Part shown: piece after piece, positions 37,073 through 46,200 of the stretch
How positions within the stretch are numbered: position 1 is the stretch's first letter
Layout: every line of letters starts with the position of its first letter
Assembly: GCF_017996735.1 (NCBI RefSeq)
Contig: NZ_JAGOGJ010000011.1
Coordinates: 1 to 64,000, forward strand
DNA length: 64,000 bases
From: Niveispirillum sp.
GTDB lineage: Bacteria > Pseudomonadota > Alphaproteobacteria > Azospirillales > Azospirillaceae
Reading direction: 5' to 3'
Notes under the pieces: generated by a model
Databases searched by the model: none
Told to the model about the DNA's origin: nothing
The model's input: the letters and a program-made list of their open reading frames with translations, nothing else
Position numbers and translations under genes: made by a program

Positions 37073-38227
37073 CTAAGACAGGACACCCTTGACGAAATCG
37101 ACGACACGCAGTTGGACCAAGTCGTTCCACGTGGCGAAAACCATCAAGGTCAATACCAAAGCCAGACCGACCCGGAAACCATATTCCTGAGCCCTCTCGC
37201 CAAGAGGCCGTCCGCGAACGGCCTCCACTGCGTAATACAGCAGATGTCCCCCGTCCAGCATCGGAATGGGAAACAAGTTGATCAGGCCCAGATTGATGGA
37301 CAGCACGGCCACGAACCAGATCATGGTCACGAAACCGGTCTGGGCCACCTGACCCGACATCTGCGCGATGCGGATGGGTCCGCCCAACTCGTTCGTGCTG
37401 CGCATGCCCATCGCCATCTGCCAGACAGCATCGAGCGTGCCCTCCGTCATCCGGACCGTCTCCTTGCCGGCTTCCCACAAGGCGGTCAGCGGGGTCTGGC
37501 GGCGGTATTCGTCATTACCACGCATCACACCCAGCCGGCCTATCGTGTGGATATTGCCGAACCGGTCCTCCATCTGCTCCGCCCGCGGTGTGACGGTCAG
37601 TTCGAGGCGCTTGGGCTCCGCACCCTCCACCTCGACCCGCTCCACCACCATCGACACGGTGCGGCCCGGATTCATGACGATGACGCCCAGCACATCCTCG
37701 AACCGGGGCGTGTCACGCCCATCCATGGACAGAATGCGGTCACCGGGCTTCATCCCCGCTTCCGCCGCCGCCCCTTCGGGCAAAACGTCGCGGATCACGG
37801 GCGGCGTATAGGGCTGACCATAGACCATGAACATGAAGGCAAGGGCAACGATGGCGAACAGGAAGTTCGCCGCCGGCCCCGCCGCCACAATGGCCATGCG
37901 CTGTCCCACCCGCTTGTGATGGAAAGACACGGCACGGTCGGCCGCACTCATCGTCGACAGGCCGCTTCCCGGCGTGCTGGCGGCACCGGCATCGCCGAAC
38001 ATCTTCACATAGCCGCCCAGCGGGATCAGGCTGAATTTCCAGCGGGTGCCGTGGCGGTCGGTCCGGCCGAAAATCTCCGGCCCAAAGCCGATGGAGAATA
38101 CCTCCACCCGCACGCCATTGCGGCGCGCCACCAGGAAATGCCCCATTTCGTGCACAAAGACCAGCACGGTCAGCACGACCAGGAACATCACCCCGTAATT
38201 CCAGACGAAGCCGAAGACTTCCATCAA
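37073..38227 (-). CDS. rseP: RIP metalloprotease RseP (site-2 protease)
   Basis: The 384-residue intramembrane zinc protease has the HEMGH motif (His-26, Glu-27, His-30) in the first helix. A single PDZ domain lies at about 125-210 (GMKPGDRILSMDG). The C-terminal NLFPIPMLDGGHLLYY supplies the third zinc ligand region. It releases anti-sigma factors after a first cut during envelope stress. Only one PDZ is recognisable; E. coli has two. Two adjacent ATGs (38227, 38224) are possible starts. It lies between dxr and bamA in the standard order. Confidence 0.94.
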   Translation of the reverse strand: MMEVFGFVWNYGVMFLVVLTVLVFVHEMGHFLVARRNGVRVEVFSIGFGPEIFGRTDRHGTRWKFSLIPLGGYVKMFGDAGAASTPGSGLSTMSAADRAVSFHHKRVGQRMAIVAAGPAANFLFAIVALAFMFMVYGQPYTPPVIRDVLPEGAAAEAGMKPGDRILSMDGRDTPRFEDVLGVIVMNPGRTVSMVVERVEVEGAEPKRLELTVTPRAEQMEDRFGNIHTIGRLGVMRGNDEYRRQTPLTALWEAGKETVRMTEGTLDAVWQMAMGMRSTNELGGPIRIAQMSGQVAQTGFVTMIWFVAVLSINLGLINLFPIPMLDGGHLLYYAVEAVRGRPLGERAQEYGFRVGLALVLTLMVFATWNDLVQLRVVDFVKGVLS

Positions 38228-38245
38228 TGCGCCTCCAGGGGCCGC

Positions 38246-39442
38246 TCAGTTCGCGCGAGATAAAACCGCAATTTCGGCAATGGCGTGGCAACGCGCTTCC
38301 GCATCGGCCGCTTCCACATCCGCCAGCGTGCCCAACGGGCCATGCGCCAGCGTGGTCAGGCACTTCTCCACGACGCGCGGGATATCCAGAAAGCCCAGAG
38401 TCCCGGCCAGGAAGGCGGCAACCGCCACCTCGTTCGCCGCGTTCAGGATTGTAGGGGCCGCCCCGCCGCTTTGCAAGGCAAGCCGCGCCAGCCCCAGGGC
38501 GGGGAATCGAACAGGATCGGGCGACTCGAAGGTCAGGTTCGCCGCCTTCACCAGATCCAACCGATCGCCCGGCGTCGCCACCCGGTCCGGCCAGGCCAGC
38601 GCCACCGCGATGGGCGTGCGCATGTCGGGTGTTCCCAACTGAGCCAGCACCGACCCGTCGACATATTCGACCAGGGAATGGATCACCGATTGCGGATGGA
38701 CCAGCACATTGATCCGGTCTTCCGGCATGGCGAACAGGTGATGCGCCTCGATCAGTTCCAGGCCCTTGTTCATCATGCTGGCGCTGTCGACGCTGATCTT
38801 GGCGCCCATGGACCAGTTGGGGTGGGCGCAGGCCTGGGCCGGCGTCACGCCCTGCATGGCTTCCCGTGTCCAGGTGCGGAATGGCCCGCCCGACGCGGTC
38901 AGGATCAGGCGGGAAATGCGATCGCGCCGGGCCTCGTCAAAGACCTGGAAGATGGCGCTATGCTCACTGTCGACCGGCAGCAGCGTGGCGCCGCAGCGGC
39001 GCACCTCCGCCATCACCAGTTCGCCCGCGCAGACCAGCACTTCCTTGTTGGCCAGCGCGACCGTGGCACCACGCTGTACCGCGGCCAGCGTCGGGGCCAG
39101 GCCGGCGGCACCGACAATGGCTGCCATCACCCAGTCGGCTTCCGGGCGGCTGGCGGCCTCCACCACGGCGGCGGGGCCGGCCGCCACGGCAATGCCGGTC
39201 CCGGTCAGCGCGTCCTTCAGATCGGCATAGCCGGCAGGGTCAGAAATAACCGCCAGGGCGGGACGCAGCAACCGGGCCTGTTCAGCGAGCTTGCCCACAT
39301 TGCGGCCGGCCACCAGTACCTCTGTGCGGAACCGGTCGGGATAGGCCGCCAGCAGTTCGACCGTGTTGCTGCCCACCGATCCGGTGCAGCCCAGCACGGT
39401 TACCCGGCGCGTCGTCTCAGGCGTCACCAAAATCGCACCCAT
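38246..39442 (-). CDS. dxr: 1-deoxy-D-xylulose 5-phosphate reductoisomerase
   Basis: The 398-residue NADPH-dependent enzyme of the MEP isoprenoid pathway makes methylerythritol phosphate. It has the nucleotide-binding [15 protein letters not shown], the metal/substrate motif [11 protein letters not shown], and [18 protein letters not shown]. The ATG at 39442 overlaps cdsA by 19 bases. A GTG at 39427 would give a tight GTGA overlap with the cdsA stop, start at MTPETTRR, and is equally plausible. Confidence 0.95.
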   Translation of the reverse strand: MGAILVTPETTRRVTVLGCTGSVGSNTVELLAAYPDRFRTEVLVAGRNVGKLAEQARLLRPALAVISDPAGYADLKDALTGTGIAVAAGPAAVVEAASRPEADWVMAAIVGAAGLAPTLAAVQRGATVALANKEVLVCAGELVMAEVRRCGATLLPVDSEHSAIFQVFDEARRDRISRLILTASGGPFRTWTREAMQGVTPAQACAHPNWSMGAKISVDSASMMNKGLELIEAHHLFAMPEDRINVLVHPQSVIHSLVEYVDGSVLAQLGTPDMRTPIAVALAWPDRVATPGDRLDLVKAANLTFESPDPVRFPALGLARLALQSGGAAPTILNAANEVAVAAFLAGTLGFLDIPRVVEKCLTTLAHGPLGTLADVEAADAEARCHAIAEIAVLSRAN

Positions 39443-40182
39443 TCTCCGGCCGTCATTTCGAACAGCGCATAAAGCGGGGCCGCGAACAGCAGCCCGTCGA
39501 TGCGATCCAGGATACCGCCATGGCCAGGGATCAGGCTGGAACTGTCCTTCACATCGACCCGGCGCTTCATATAGCTCTCGAACAGGTCACCCACCTGCCC
39601 CGCCACGGCGAGCACGGCACCGATGGCGGCATAGGCCATGACGGCGGCGGCATGCACATGGTGCGGCACATCGGTGGCGGCCGGCGGCACCAGCCAGCCC
39701 GGCAGCCAGTCCCCGCTTTGCGCCGCCCCGAACAACCCGCCCAGCGTGGCCGACGCCACCATGCCGCCGATCAGGCCGGCCCAGGTCTTTTTCGGACTGA
39801 TACGCGGTGCCAGTTTCGGCCCGCCAATACTCTTGCCCGCCGCATAGGCCCCGATATCGGTGGCCCAGATGCACAGCATCAGGAACAGGAACAGGGCCAG
39901 ACCATAGGGGCCGCTTTCCAGCCGCAGCCACAGCATGGAGAAAAAGGGCAGACCGATATAGAGAGGTAGAAACGCAAGATGGCCCGAGCGGTTAGGACCC
40001 GGCATCACCAGCCGGTAATATTCCCACGCCGACAGCCCCGCCAGCACCGCGACCAGCACCTGGAACGGCAGTCCGCCATACCAGACGGCGGCCAGCACAG
40101 GGGGTGCCAGGGCAAGGGCGGAGATCACGCGCTGCGTGAAGTTGGACCGGGGCTTCTTGGGGGGGCGCTGGCTGTCGATCAC
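39424..40182 (-). CDS. cdsA: Phosphatidate cytidylyltransferase
   Basis: The 252-residue membrane enzyme makes CDP-diacylglycerol from phosphatidate and CTP, the branch point for all phospholipids. It has six to eight helices. The diagnostic C-terminal signature is present: [20 protein letters not shown], then [30 protein letters not shown] supplies the other conserved cytoplasmic motif. The start is a GTG ([10 protein letters not shown]) five bases after the uppS stop; the longer open frame lies within uppS. Confidence 0.93.
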   Translation of the reverse strand: MIDSQRPPKKPRSNFTQRVISALALAPPVLAAVWYGGLPFQVLVAVLAGLSAWEYYRLVMPGPNRSGHLAFLPLYIGLPFFSMLWLRLESGPYGLALFLFLMLCIWATDIGAYAAGKSIGGPKLAPRISPKKTWAGLIGGMVASATLGGLFGAAQSGDWLPGWLVPPAATDVPHHVHAAAVMAYAAIGAVLAVAGQVGDLFESYMKRRVDVKDSSSLIPGHGGILDRIDGLLFAAPLYALFEMTAGEWVRFW

Positions 40183-40186
40183 GATA

Positions 40187-40927
40187 TCAACGGCTTCCGA
40201 CCGTGGCCCCGAAGCGCCGCTCGCGCCGGTGGAATTCCTGAATGGCGGCTTCCAGATCGCGGCGGGTGAAGTCCGGCCACAGCGTGTCCAGGAAAACCAG
40301 CTCCGCATAGGCCAGTTGCCAGAGCAGGAAGTTGCTGATGCGCTTTTCCCCGCTGGTGCGGATCATCAGGTCGGGGTCGGGAATGTCCCCGCCCGTGGTC
40401 AGTTCGCGGGCAAAGGTATCGGGCGTGATGTCGCCGGGCGTCATCTCCCCCCGCTCCACCGCCTGGGCCAGTTTGCGCGCCGCATCCACCAGTTCCTGCC
40501 GCCCCCCATAGGACAGGGCCAGGACCAGGGTCATGTCGGCATTGTTGGCCGTCAGCGCCTCTGAATTCTCGATCAGGGCCTGGATGTCGGATGACAGGCG
40601 GGAGCGATCGCCGATGACGCGCAGGCGGATGCCGTTCTTGTGCAGCTTTGCGATCTCTCCCCGAAGGTAGAAGCGCAGAAGCTGCATCAGGGTGGAAACC
40701 TCGTCCTCCGGACGGCTCCAGTTCTCGGTGGAGAAGCTGTAAAGCGTCAGGAAGCGCACGCCCAGTTCGCGTGCCCCCTCGATCGCGTGACGGACGGCGT
40801 CCACGCCCTTCTTGTGTCCCGCAGTGCGCGGCAGGCCCCGCGCCGTCGCCCAACGGCCATTGCCATCCATGATGATGGCGATGTGTGTGGGCGGCGGCGT
40901 AAAGGCTGTTGTGTCGGGGCCCGGCAT
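40187..40927 (-). CDS. uppS: Isoprenyl transferase (undecaprenyl diphosphate synthase)
   Basis: The 246-residue cis-prenyltransferase makes the C55 lipid carrier for cell-wall and LPS precursors. The catalytic Asp is in IAIIMDGNGRWA (Asp-21). LTLYSFSTENWSRP, SYGGRQELVDAARKLA, DLMIRTSGEKRISNFLLWQ and ELVFLDTLWPDF are all family motifs. It follows frr by 37 bases and precedes cdsA by four. Confidence 0.96.
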   Translation of the reverse strand: MPGPDTTAFTPPPTHIAIIMDGNGRWATARGLPRTAGHKKGVDAVRHAIEGARELGVRFLTLYSFSTENWSRPEDEVSTLMQLLRFYLRGEIAKLHKNGIRLRVIGDRSRLSSDIQALIENSEALTANNADMTLVLALSYGGRQELVDAARKLAQAVERGEMTPGDITPDTFARELTTGGDIPDPDLMIRTSGEKRISNFLLWQLAYAELVFLDTLWPDFTRRDLEAAIQEFHRRERRFGATVGSR

Positions 40928-40964
40928 GGCGGCAGGTCCTTAACCCTTGGGTACCGGGAAACGA

Positions 40965-41525
40965 TCAGACCTGCAGGATTTCCTTTTCCTTGGTGGCCAG
41001 CGCCTCGTCCACCTTCTTGATATGGGCGTCGGTGGCAGCCTGCACCTTGTCGGCCCAGACCTTCTGCTCGTCCTCGGACAGGGAACCGTCCTTCTGCAGC
41101 TTCTTCAGCCCGTCCATGCCGTCGCGGCGCACATTGCGCACGGCCACGCGGGTCTGCTCGGCATATTTGGCGGCAACCTTGGACAGTTCCTTGCGGCGCT
41201 CGGAATTCAGTTCCGGAATGGGCACGCGGATGGTCGCACCCTCGGTCTGCGGGTTCAGACCCAGGCCGGCGTCACGGATGGCCTTTTCCACCGCCTTTAC
41301 GGTCGAACGGTCGAACACCTGCACCGAGATCAGGCGCGGCTCCGGCACGGAGATGTTGGCCACCTGATTGAGGGGCACCGTCGTGCCATAGGCCTCGACC
41401 GTCACCGGCTCCAGCAGATTGGCGGAAGCACGACCAGTACGCAGACCGGCGAATTCCTTGCGGAGCACCTCAAGAGCACCGGCCATGCGATGCTCAATGT
41501 CCTTGATCAGATCGGGAGCGGCCAC
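40965..41525 (-). CDS. frr: Ribosome recycling factor
   Basis: The 186-residue, tRNA-shaped protein splits post-termination ribosomes with EF-G. The N-terminal helix contains [40 protein letters not shown] and the C-terminal helix ([20 protein letters not shown]) match the family, and the length is standard. It lies one base after the pyrH stop, in the rpsB-tsf-pyrH-frr order. Confidence 0.97.
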   Translation of the reverse strand: MAAPDLIKDIEHRMAGALEVLRKEFAGLRTGRASANLLEPVTVEAYGTTVPLNQVANISVPEPRLISVQVFDRSTVKAVEKAIRDAGLGLNPQTEGATIRVPIPELNSERRKELSKVAAKYAEQTRVAVRNVRRDGMDGLKKLQKDGSLSEDEQKVWADKVQAATDAHIKKVDEALATKEKEILQV

Positions 41526-41526
41526 C

Positions 41527-42249
41527 TTATGCCTCTTCGGTTATGATGGTGAATTTGCCCTGTCCGGCCATCACTTCGGCGAAACCGCCGTCCTTCTGGA
41601 TGGAGAAGACAAGGATGGGAATCTTGTTCTCGCGGGCAAGTGAAATCGCCGACGCGTCCATGACCTGCAGATCGCGCGACAGCACGTCCAGATAGGTCAG
41701 GCGGTCATAACGGATGGCATCCTTCACCTTCTTGGGATCGGCGCTGTAGACGCCATCCACCTTCGTGGCCTTCAACATCGCATCGCAGCCCATTTCAGAG
41801 GCGCGGAGTGCGGCGGCCGTGTCAGTGGTGAAGAAGGGGTTGCCCGTGCCGGCGGCGAAGATCACCACCCGGCCCTTTTCCATGTGGCGCTCGGCGCGGC
41901 GGCGGATATAGGGCTCGCACACGCTGTCCATGGGAATGGCGGATTGCACGCGGGTCGGCACACCGGCCTTTTCCAGGGCGTTCTGCACGGCCAGCGCGTT
42001 CATGACGGTGGCCAGCATGCCCATATAGTCGGCCGTGGCGCGTTCCATACCGGAAGCGGCACCCGAAATGCCACGGAAAATGTTGCCCCCGCCGATCACG
42101 GCGCAGACCTCGATCCCCATATCGATCACGGACTTGATCTCCGTCGCCATGCGGCTGACGACGTTGGGATCGATCCCGTATTCCCTTTCCCCCATAAGGG
42201 CTTCGCCTGAAAGCTTCAGAAGAACGCGCTTGTAACGGGCCTCGGGCAC
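41527..42249 (-). CDS. pyrH: UMP kinase
   Basis: The 240-residue hexameric kinase phosphorylates UMP and is regulated by GTP and UTP. Motifs include [40 protein letters not shown], and the C-terminal [17 protein letters not shown]. The start is a GTG at 42249, supported by AAGGA seven bases upstream and by the usual N-terminal length. The ATG-type extension to 42294 runs through the ribosome-binding site and is rejected. Confidence 0.96.
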   Translation of the reverse strand: MPEARYKRVLLKLSGEALMGEREYGIDPNVVSRMATEIKSVIDMGIEVCAVIGGGNIFRGISGAASGMERATADYMGMLATVMNALAVQNALEKAGVPTRVQSAIPMDSVCEPYIRRRAERHMEKGRVVIFAAGTGNPFFTTDTAAALRASEMGCDAMLKATKVDGVYSADPKKVKDAIRYDRLTYLDVLSRDLQVMDASAISLARENKIPILVFSIQKDGGFAEVMAGQGKFTIITEEA

Positions 42250-42295
42250 GGGCTTGTCCTTTCGGGTTGGGAATCCGGTCTTCACACACATCATA

Positions 42296-42319
42296 TCGGG
42301 GCCGGCGAACCGGCCCCGA
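42296..42319 (-). repeat. Perfect 10-bp hairpin in the tsf-pyrH spacer
   Basis: TCGGGGCCGG (42296-42305) and CCGGCCCCGA (42310-42319) are exact complements around CGAA; the RNA loop would be UUCG. It is followed by ATATGATGTG in the transcribed direction, so no T-run. It may attenuate or process the message between tsf and pyrH. Confidence 0.5.
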
Positions 42320-42365
42320 CAGAATAACGCTCCAGAGCCGGCACAGGGTCCGGCCCCGGACCGCC

Positions 42366-43289
42366 TCAGCCGGCCATCTTGGCCACTTCGGCGGCGAAGT
42401 CGGACTGTTCCTTCTCGATGCCTTCGCCCAACTGGAAGCGGACGAAGCCGGTCAGGGCAACCGGGGCGCCAACGGCCTTGGCGGCGTTTTCCACGACCTT
42501 GCGGATCTTGGTTTCGCCGTCGATGACGTAGAGCTGCTCCAGCAGGACCACTTCTTCATAATACTTGCGGACGCGGCCTTCGACCATCTTCTCGATGATG
42601 TTCTCGGGCTTGCCGGAAGCACGGGCCTGTTCGACCAGAACGGCGCGCTCACGCTCCAGATTGGCGGTCGACACGTCGGCGATGTCCAGCGCTTCCGGAC
42701 GGGCGGCGGCGACATGCATGGCGATCTGCTTGCCCAGGTCGGCCAGAGCGGCCTTGTCACCGGTCGACTCCAGAGCGACCAGCACGCCGATCTTGCCCAG
42801 GCCCGGGACCAGGGCGGAGTGGACATAGGACGACACCACGCCATCGGTGACCGACAGCTTGGCGACGCGGCGCAGGTTCATGTTCTCGCCGATGGTGGCG
42901 ACCAGGTTCGGCAGCTCGTCAGCGACGGTACGGCCGGTGCCCGGATAGGTGGCGGCCTTCAGGCTGTCCAGCGTGCCGTCGGTGTCCAGCGCCAGCTTGG
43001 TGACGGTGGCAACGGCGGTCTGGAAGGCATCGTTACGGGCAACGAAGTCGGTCTCGGCGTTCAGCTCGACAGCGGCGCCGGACAGGCCATTGGCGGCAAC
43101 GCCAACCAGACCTTCGGCGGCAACGCGGCCGGCCTTCTTGGCGGCGGCGGCAAGGCCCTTCTTGCGCAGCCAGTCGATGGCGGCTTCCACGTCGCCATTC
43201 GCCTCGGTCAGCGCCTTCTTGCAGTCCATCATGCCGGCGCCGGACTTCTCGCGCAGGTCCTTCACCAGGGCAGCGGTGATCTCGGCCAT
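42366..43289 (-). CDS. tsf: Translation elongation factor Ts
   Basis: The 307-residue nucleotide-exchange factor of EF-Tu has the UBA-like N-terminal domain [20 protein letters not shown] and the core with [19 protein letters not shown]. The C-terminal module carries [19 protein letters not shown]. The ATG at 43289 is preceded by AGAGG, and the upstream extension to 43328 is non-homologous. It follows rpsB after a 135-base spacer with a hairpin. Confidence 0.97.
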   Translation of the reverse strand: MAEITAALVKDLREKSGAGMMDCKKALTEANGDVEAAIDWLRKKGLAAAAKKAGRVAAEGLVGVAANGLSGAAVELNAETDFVARNDAFQTAVATVTKLALDTDGTLDSLKAATYPGTGRTVADELPNLVATIGENMNLRRVAKLSVTDGVVSSYVHSALVPGLGKIGVLVALESTGDKAALADLGKQIAMHVAAARPEALDIADVSTANLERERAVLVEQARASGKPENIIEKMVEGRVRKYYEEVVLLEQLYVIDGETKIRKVVENAAKAVGAPVALTGFVRFQLGEGIEKEQSDFAAEVAKMAG

Positions 43290-43374
43290 TTTCGCCTCTC
43301 TAATCGTCGGAGTGTGACGGGATATCATTTAGCATAGGGACTATGGCGTTTTCGCGCCTAGCCCGGACAGCACA

Positions 43375-43412
43375 ACGGCCGGACAGCACCCTACTGGATG
43401 CGGCCCGGCCGT
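43375..43412 (-). repeat. Hairpin in the rpsB-tsf spacer
   Basis: ACGGCCGG (43375-43382) and CCGGCCGT (43405-43412) pair exactly across a 22-base loop. In the transcribed direction no T-run follows. It could be a partial terminator that sets the rpsB to tsf ratio. Confidence 0.4.
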
Positions 43413-43424
43413 CGCACCTCAAAC

Positions 43425-44198
43425 TCAGGCTTCGACAGCCTCTTCGGCGGGCAGAGCCTCGACCGGGGCCACTTCCTGGGCGCCGACATCGATGCCGGCA
43501 GCCGACATCTCAGCCTGCAGACCGTCCAGAACGGCGCCGCTCAGCAGCTCGCAATAGGTCTCGATGGCGCGCAGGGCGTCGTCGTTACCCGGAACCGGGA
43601 AGGTGATGCCGTCCGGATCGCTGTTGCTGTCCAGGATGGCGACAACCGGGATACCCAGCTTGTTGGCTTCCTGAATGGCCAGGCTTTCCTTGTTGGTGTC
43701 GATGATCACCAGCAGGTCGGGCAGGCCGCCCATGTCACGGATACCGCCCAGCGCGCGCTCCAGCTTATCGCGGTCGCGCGTCATGTTCAGCAGTTCCTTC
43801 TTGGTGCGGCCGGAGCCTTCACCATGGGCAAGCGCCTCGTCCATTTCCTTCAGACGACGGATCGACTGGGAAATGGTCTTCCAGTTGGTCAGCATGCCGC
43901 CGAGCCAGCGATGGTTCACATAGTACTGGCCGCAGCGCTTGGCGGACGCCGCAACCTGCTCCTGGGCGGCGCGCTTGGTGCCGACGAACAGGACGCGGCC
44001 GCCACCGGCGACGACGTCACGCACGGCCTGCATGGAGCGGTGCAGCAGCGGAACGGTCTGTTCCAGATCGATGATGTGCACGCCATTGCGGGCGCCAAAG
44101 ATGTACGTGGACATCTTCGGGTTCCAGCGACGGGTGTGGTGACCGAAATGCACGCCAGCTTCCAGGAGCTGACGCATGGTAAAGGTCGGCATAGCCAT
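43425..44198 (-). CDS. rpsB: 30S ribosomal protein S2
   Basis: The 257-residue S2 protein has [20 protein letters not shown] at the N-terminus, followed by [46 protein letters not shown] and [17 protein letters not shown]. The Ala/Glu-rich C-terminal extension ([16 protein letters not shown]) is typical of alphaproteobacteria. The ATG at 44198 has GGAAG seven bases upstream; the open frame further upstream is the leader. It is the first gene of the long minus-strand run. Confidence 0.97.
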   Translation of the reverse strand: MAMPTFTMRQLLEAGVHFGHHTRRWNPKMSTYIFGARNGVHIIDLEQTVPLLHRSMQAVRDVVAGGGRVLFVGTKRAAQEQVAASAKRCGQYYVNHRWLGGMLTNWKTISQSIRRLKEMDEALAHGEGSGRTKKELLNMTRDRDKLERALGGIRDMGGLPDLLVIIDTNKESLAIQEANKLGIPVVAILDSNSDPDGITFPVPGNDDALRAIETYCELLSGAVLDGLQAEMSAAGIDVGAQEVAPVEALPAEEAVEA

Positions 44199-44349
44199 AG
44201 GAAAACTTCCTTTTCCGGTTTGTCCTCCGTGGGCGACGTCCGAGGGGCAGCATGCCCGGCGAACACCGGATCGATGCGAAGGCCGACCGGGCAACCAGCG
44301 CCCGGATAAAAGCCGACACACCGCAAGCCCACGTGTGGGATTAACGACG
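44199..44349 (-). promoter_or_regulatory. Structured 5' leader of rpsB
   Basis: About 150 bases separate the predicted transcription start from the rpsB ATG. It contains perfect small stems, for example CCGGGC/GCCCGG (44287-44305) and GGGCA/TGCCC (44245-44257), plus CACAC/GTGTG pairings further upstream. S2 represses its own operon through the rpsB leader in E. coli. A similar role here is inference; I cannot match a known leader fold. Confidence 0.4.
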
Positions 44350-44355
44350 GGGCGT

Positions 44356-44384
44356 GGAATAGCGCAGGCGGGCCCGCATTGCAA
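44356..44384 (-). promoter_or_regulatory. Sigma-70-like promoter for rpsB
   Basis: On the minus strand TTGCAA (44379-44384), a 17-base spacer and TATTCC (44356-44361) form a promoter with ideal spacing. It is placed to start transcription about 150 bases before rpsB. Confidence 0.5.
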
Positions 44385-44450
44385 CCCCGCCCGGCAGCCA
44401 TTTACGCCCGCCCGTCCCGCCATCTCCGCATGGCCGGGCATCAAGCGGCC

Positions 44451-45431
44451 TTATCCGGCGGTTTTCAGGGCCTTCAGGGCTGCCTGGGCTTCCTTGTGCT
44501 TGGGCTCCAGCACCAGGGCGCGCTTATAGGCCTTTTCCGCCGTCACCCGGTCCCCCATGGCCTGATAGACCATGCCCAGCCGCCAATGTGCCGCAGCCCG
44601 GTAATTGACGCCCCCGATCCAGGCCGACCCCGACAGGAAGCGCAACAGCGCCTCGCGCCCGCTATCCAGGTTGCGGCCGGTGACGGCCACGGCCCGCCCC
44701 CGCTGATACAGGGTGAAGGGGTCGGCCGGATCGACAGACATCGCCTTGTCCAGCGCCAGGAAGGCACCGTCCACGTCACCCAGCCGCCCCAGCAGCACCC
44801 CCGCACCCGCCAGATCGGAGGCATCGGTCAGCCTCGACATCGCCTCGGTCAGCTTTTTCTGACCCTCTGCCAGATCATCGTTGCTCAATGCCTGATTCGC
44901 CCGCAGCAGCAGATACTGCCCTTCGTCCAGCGCCTGCATCGCCGCGATGGCCTCATCCGCCTTCGCCGTGTCGCCGCCGGCGATGGAAGGGGCGACAAGG
45001 TGATATTGCGCGATGCAGGTGACGGCCGGGACGCTGCGCGGATCGCGCTTCCTCTCCGCCTCGCACAGGGACAGAAGTTCAGTGGCGGCGGATTTCTTGG
45101 AGAACAGGGAGGCATCGTCGATGCGCCGGGTGGCCAGCACCATCCGGGCCTCCAGCACCTTACGGTCGTCCGGCATTTCCGCGCCCAGCCTTGCACCCAG
45201 CGGCAGCCCGACCTCGAAATCGCCGAAACGCTCATAAACCAGCAGCAGATCGCGCGCCGCCGCCCAGTCGGCCGGGTCGGCCGCCAGCCTCTCCTTCAGC
45301 GGTCCGGCAGCACTCTCTTCCCGGTCATCCGGCTCGACCAGGGCGGCATAATCGGACGGGGTCACCTGGGCCATGGCAGACCCGGCAAGGGCCAGCAGCG
45401 ACAGCGCGGCGGCGGACAGCATAAGACGCAT
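44451..45431 (-). CDS. Exported tetratricopeptide-repeat protein
   Basis: The 326-residue product has a signal peptide (MRLMLSAAALSLLALAGSAMA). TPR-like repeats follow; the clearest are LLGRLGDVDGAFLALDKAM and the C-terminal HWRLGMVYQAMGDRVTAEKA with YKRALVLEPKHKEAQAAL. The C-terminal region resembles the TPR part of CcmI/NrfG-type cytochrome c maturation proteins, but no ccm genes adjoin it, so that role is only a possibility. Two cysteines (CEAERKR, VTCIAQYH) could form a disulfide. It precedes rpsB on the same strand with its own spacer. Confidence 0.78.
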   Translation of the reverse strand: MRLMLSAAALSLLALAGSAMAQVTPSDYAALVEPDDREESAAGPLKERLAADPADWAAARDLLLVYERFGDFEVGLPLGARLGAEMPDDRKVLEARMVLATRRIDDASLFSKKSAATELLSLCEAERKRDPRSVPAVTCIAQYHLVAPSIAGGDTAKADEAIAAMQALDEGQYLLLRANQALSNDDLAEGQKKLTEAMSRLTDASDLAGAGVLLGRLGDVDGAFLALDKAMSVDPADPFTLYQRGRAVAVTGRNLDSGREALLRFLSGSAWIGGVNYRAAAHWRLGMVYQAMGDRVTAEKAYKRALVLEPKHKEAQAALKALKTAG

Positions 45432-45624
45432 GGGCTCGACCGAAAAGATTAAGGAGAATTAACCCTTTGACGGCTCGCTGTGGCGGATTCATGGCGTTAT
45501 GGTTCCAATTACGCGAACTTGGGCAGTGCAGGTCCGCCATGCCTTGGCAAGCGGCCCGGGCGTGGCTATGGTCCGCCCCGCGTGCCGACCGTGCCCGCAC
45601 CCAGAATGGCTTTGCCCCGTGATT

Positions 45625-46194
45625 ATGACCGCCCCTGTCCGCCCGACCGACGCCGCCCCCGACCTGCTGACAGGCTTCCTGCGCCTGCAATCCCCTGGTC
45701 GCGAGCCGTCACCGCCGCTTTGGCTGGAGGGCGACGGATTGCCGGACGTACCGCGCCGGCTGCTGGTCCATGACCATGGCATGACCGCCACGCTGGAGGC
45801 GTTCTGGGGCGAGCAGATGCGCCTGTCGGTTCTGCATACCGAAGAAGTGGGGACCCTGCTGCGCCGGCATGTGCTGTTGACGGGTGTCGACAGCGGGATG
45901 CCGGCTGAACTTGGCCTGATCGAAATCCGTTTGGACGCGTTACCGCCCGGCGCCCTGTTCGCGGTGCGTCAGCGGCGGATTCCCTTCGGGGCCATCCTGT
46001 CCGCCTGCGGCGTCTCGTTCAAAAGCCGCCCGGCGGGTTTTCTGCGTCTGGTCGCCAGCGAGGAATTGTCCCGCCTGTTGCGCGTGACGCCCGGGGCCGC
46101 CATCTATGGCCGGGCAACGACCCTGTATGCCCAGGCCGACGGCAAGGTCCTGGCCAATGCCGTCGAACTGCTGAGCGGGCACCAGCCGGGGTAA
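45625..46194 (+). CDS. Chorismate lyase-like protein
   Basis: The 189-residue protein matches the chorismate-pyruvate lyase/UbiC fold: VPRRLLVHDHGMTATLEAFW (the LLxHDxxMTxxLE pattern), LRRHVLLTG with the conserved Arg region, RQRRIPFGAIL, and AVELLSG with a Glu at the place of the UbiC catalytic Glu. UbiC converts chorismate to 4-hydroxybenzoate plus pyruvate for ubiquinone. The sequence is divergent, so the exact reaction is uncertain. The start at 45625 (MTAPVRPTD) follows a long open frame with no homology; a GTG at 45619 is an alternative. Confidence 0.65.
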   Translation: MTAPVRPTDAAPDLLTGFLRLQSPGREPSPPLWLEGDGLPDVPRRLLVHDHGMTATLEAFWGEQMRLSVLHTEEVGTLLRRHVLLTGVDSGMPAELGLIEIRLDALPPGALFAVRQRRIPFGAILSACGVSFKSRPAGFLRLVASEELSRLLRVTPGAAIYGRATTLYAQADGKVLANAVELLSGHQPG

Positions 46195-46200
46195 GCCGGC

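Noticed and set aside
34713..37076. A 787-codon plus-strand open frame opposite bamA
   Set aside because: No signal peptide or domain is seen; the minus strand encodes an unmistakable BamA.
37056..37478. N-terminal extension of bamA upstream of the TTG
   Set aside because: It lies inside rseP in another frame and would bury the signal peptide.
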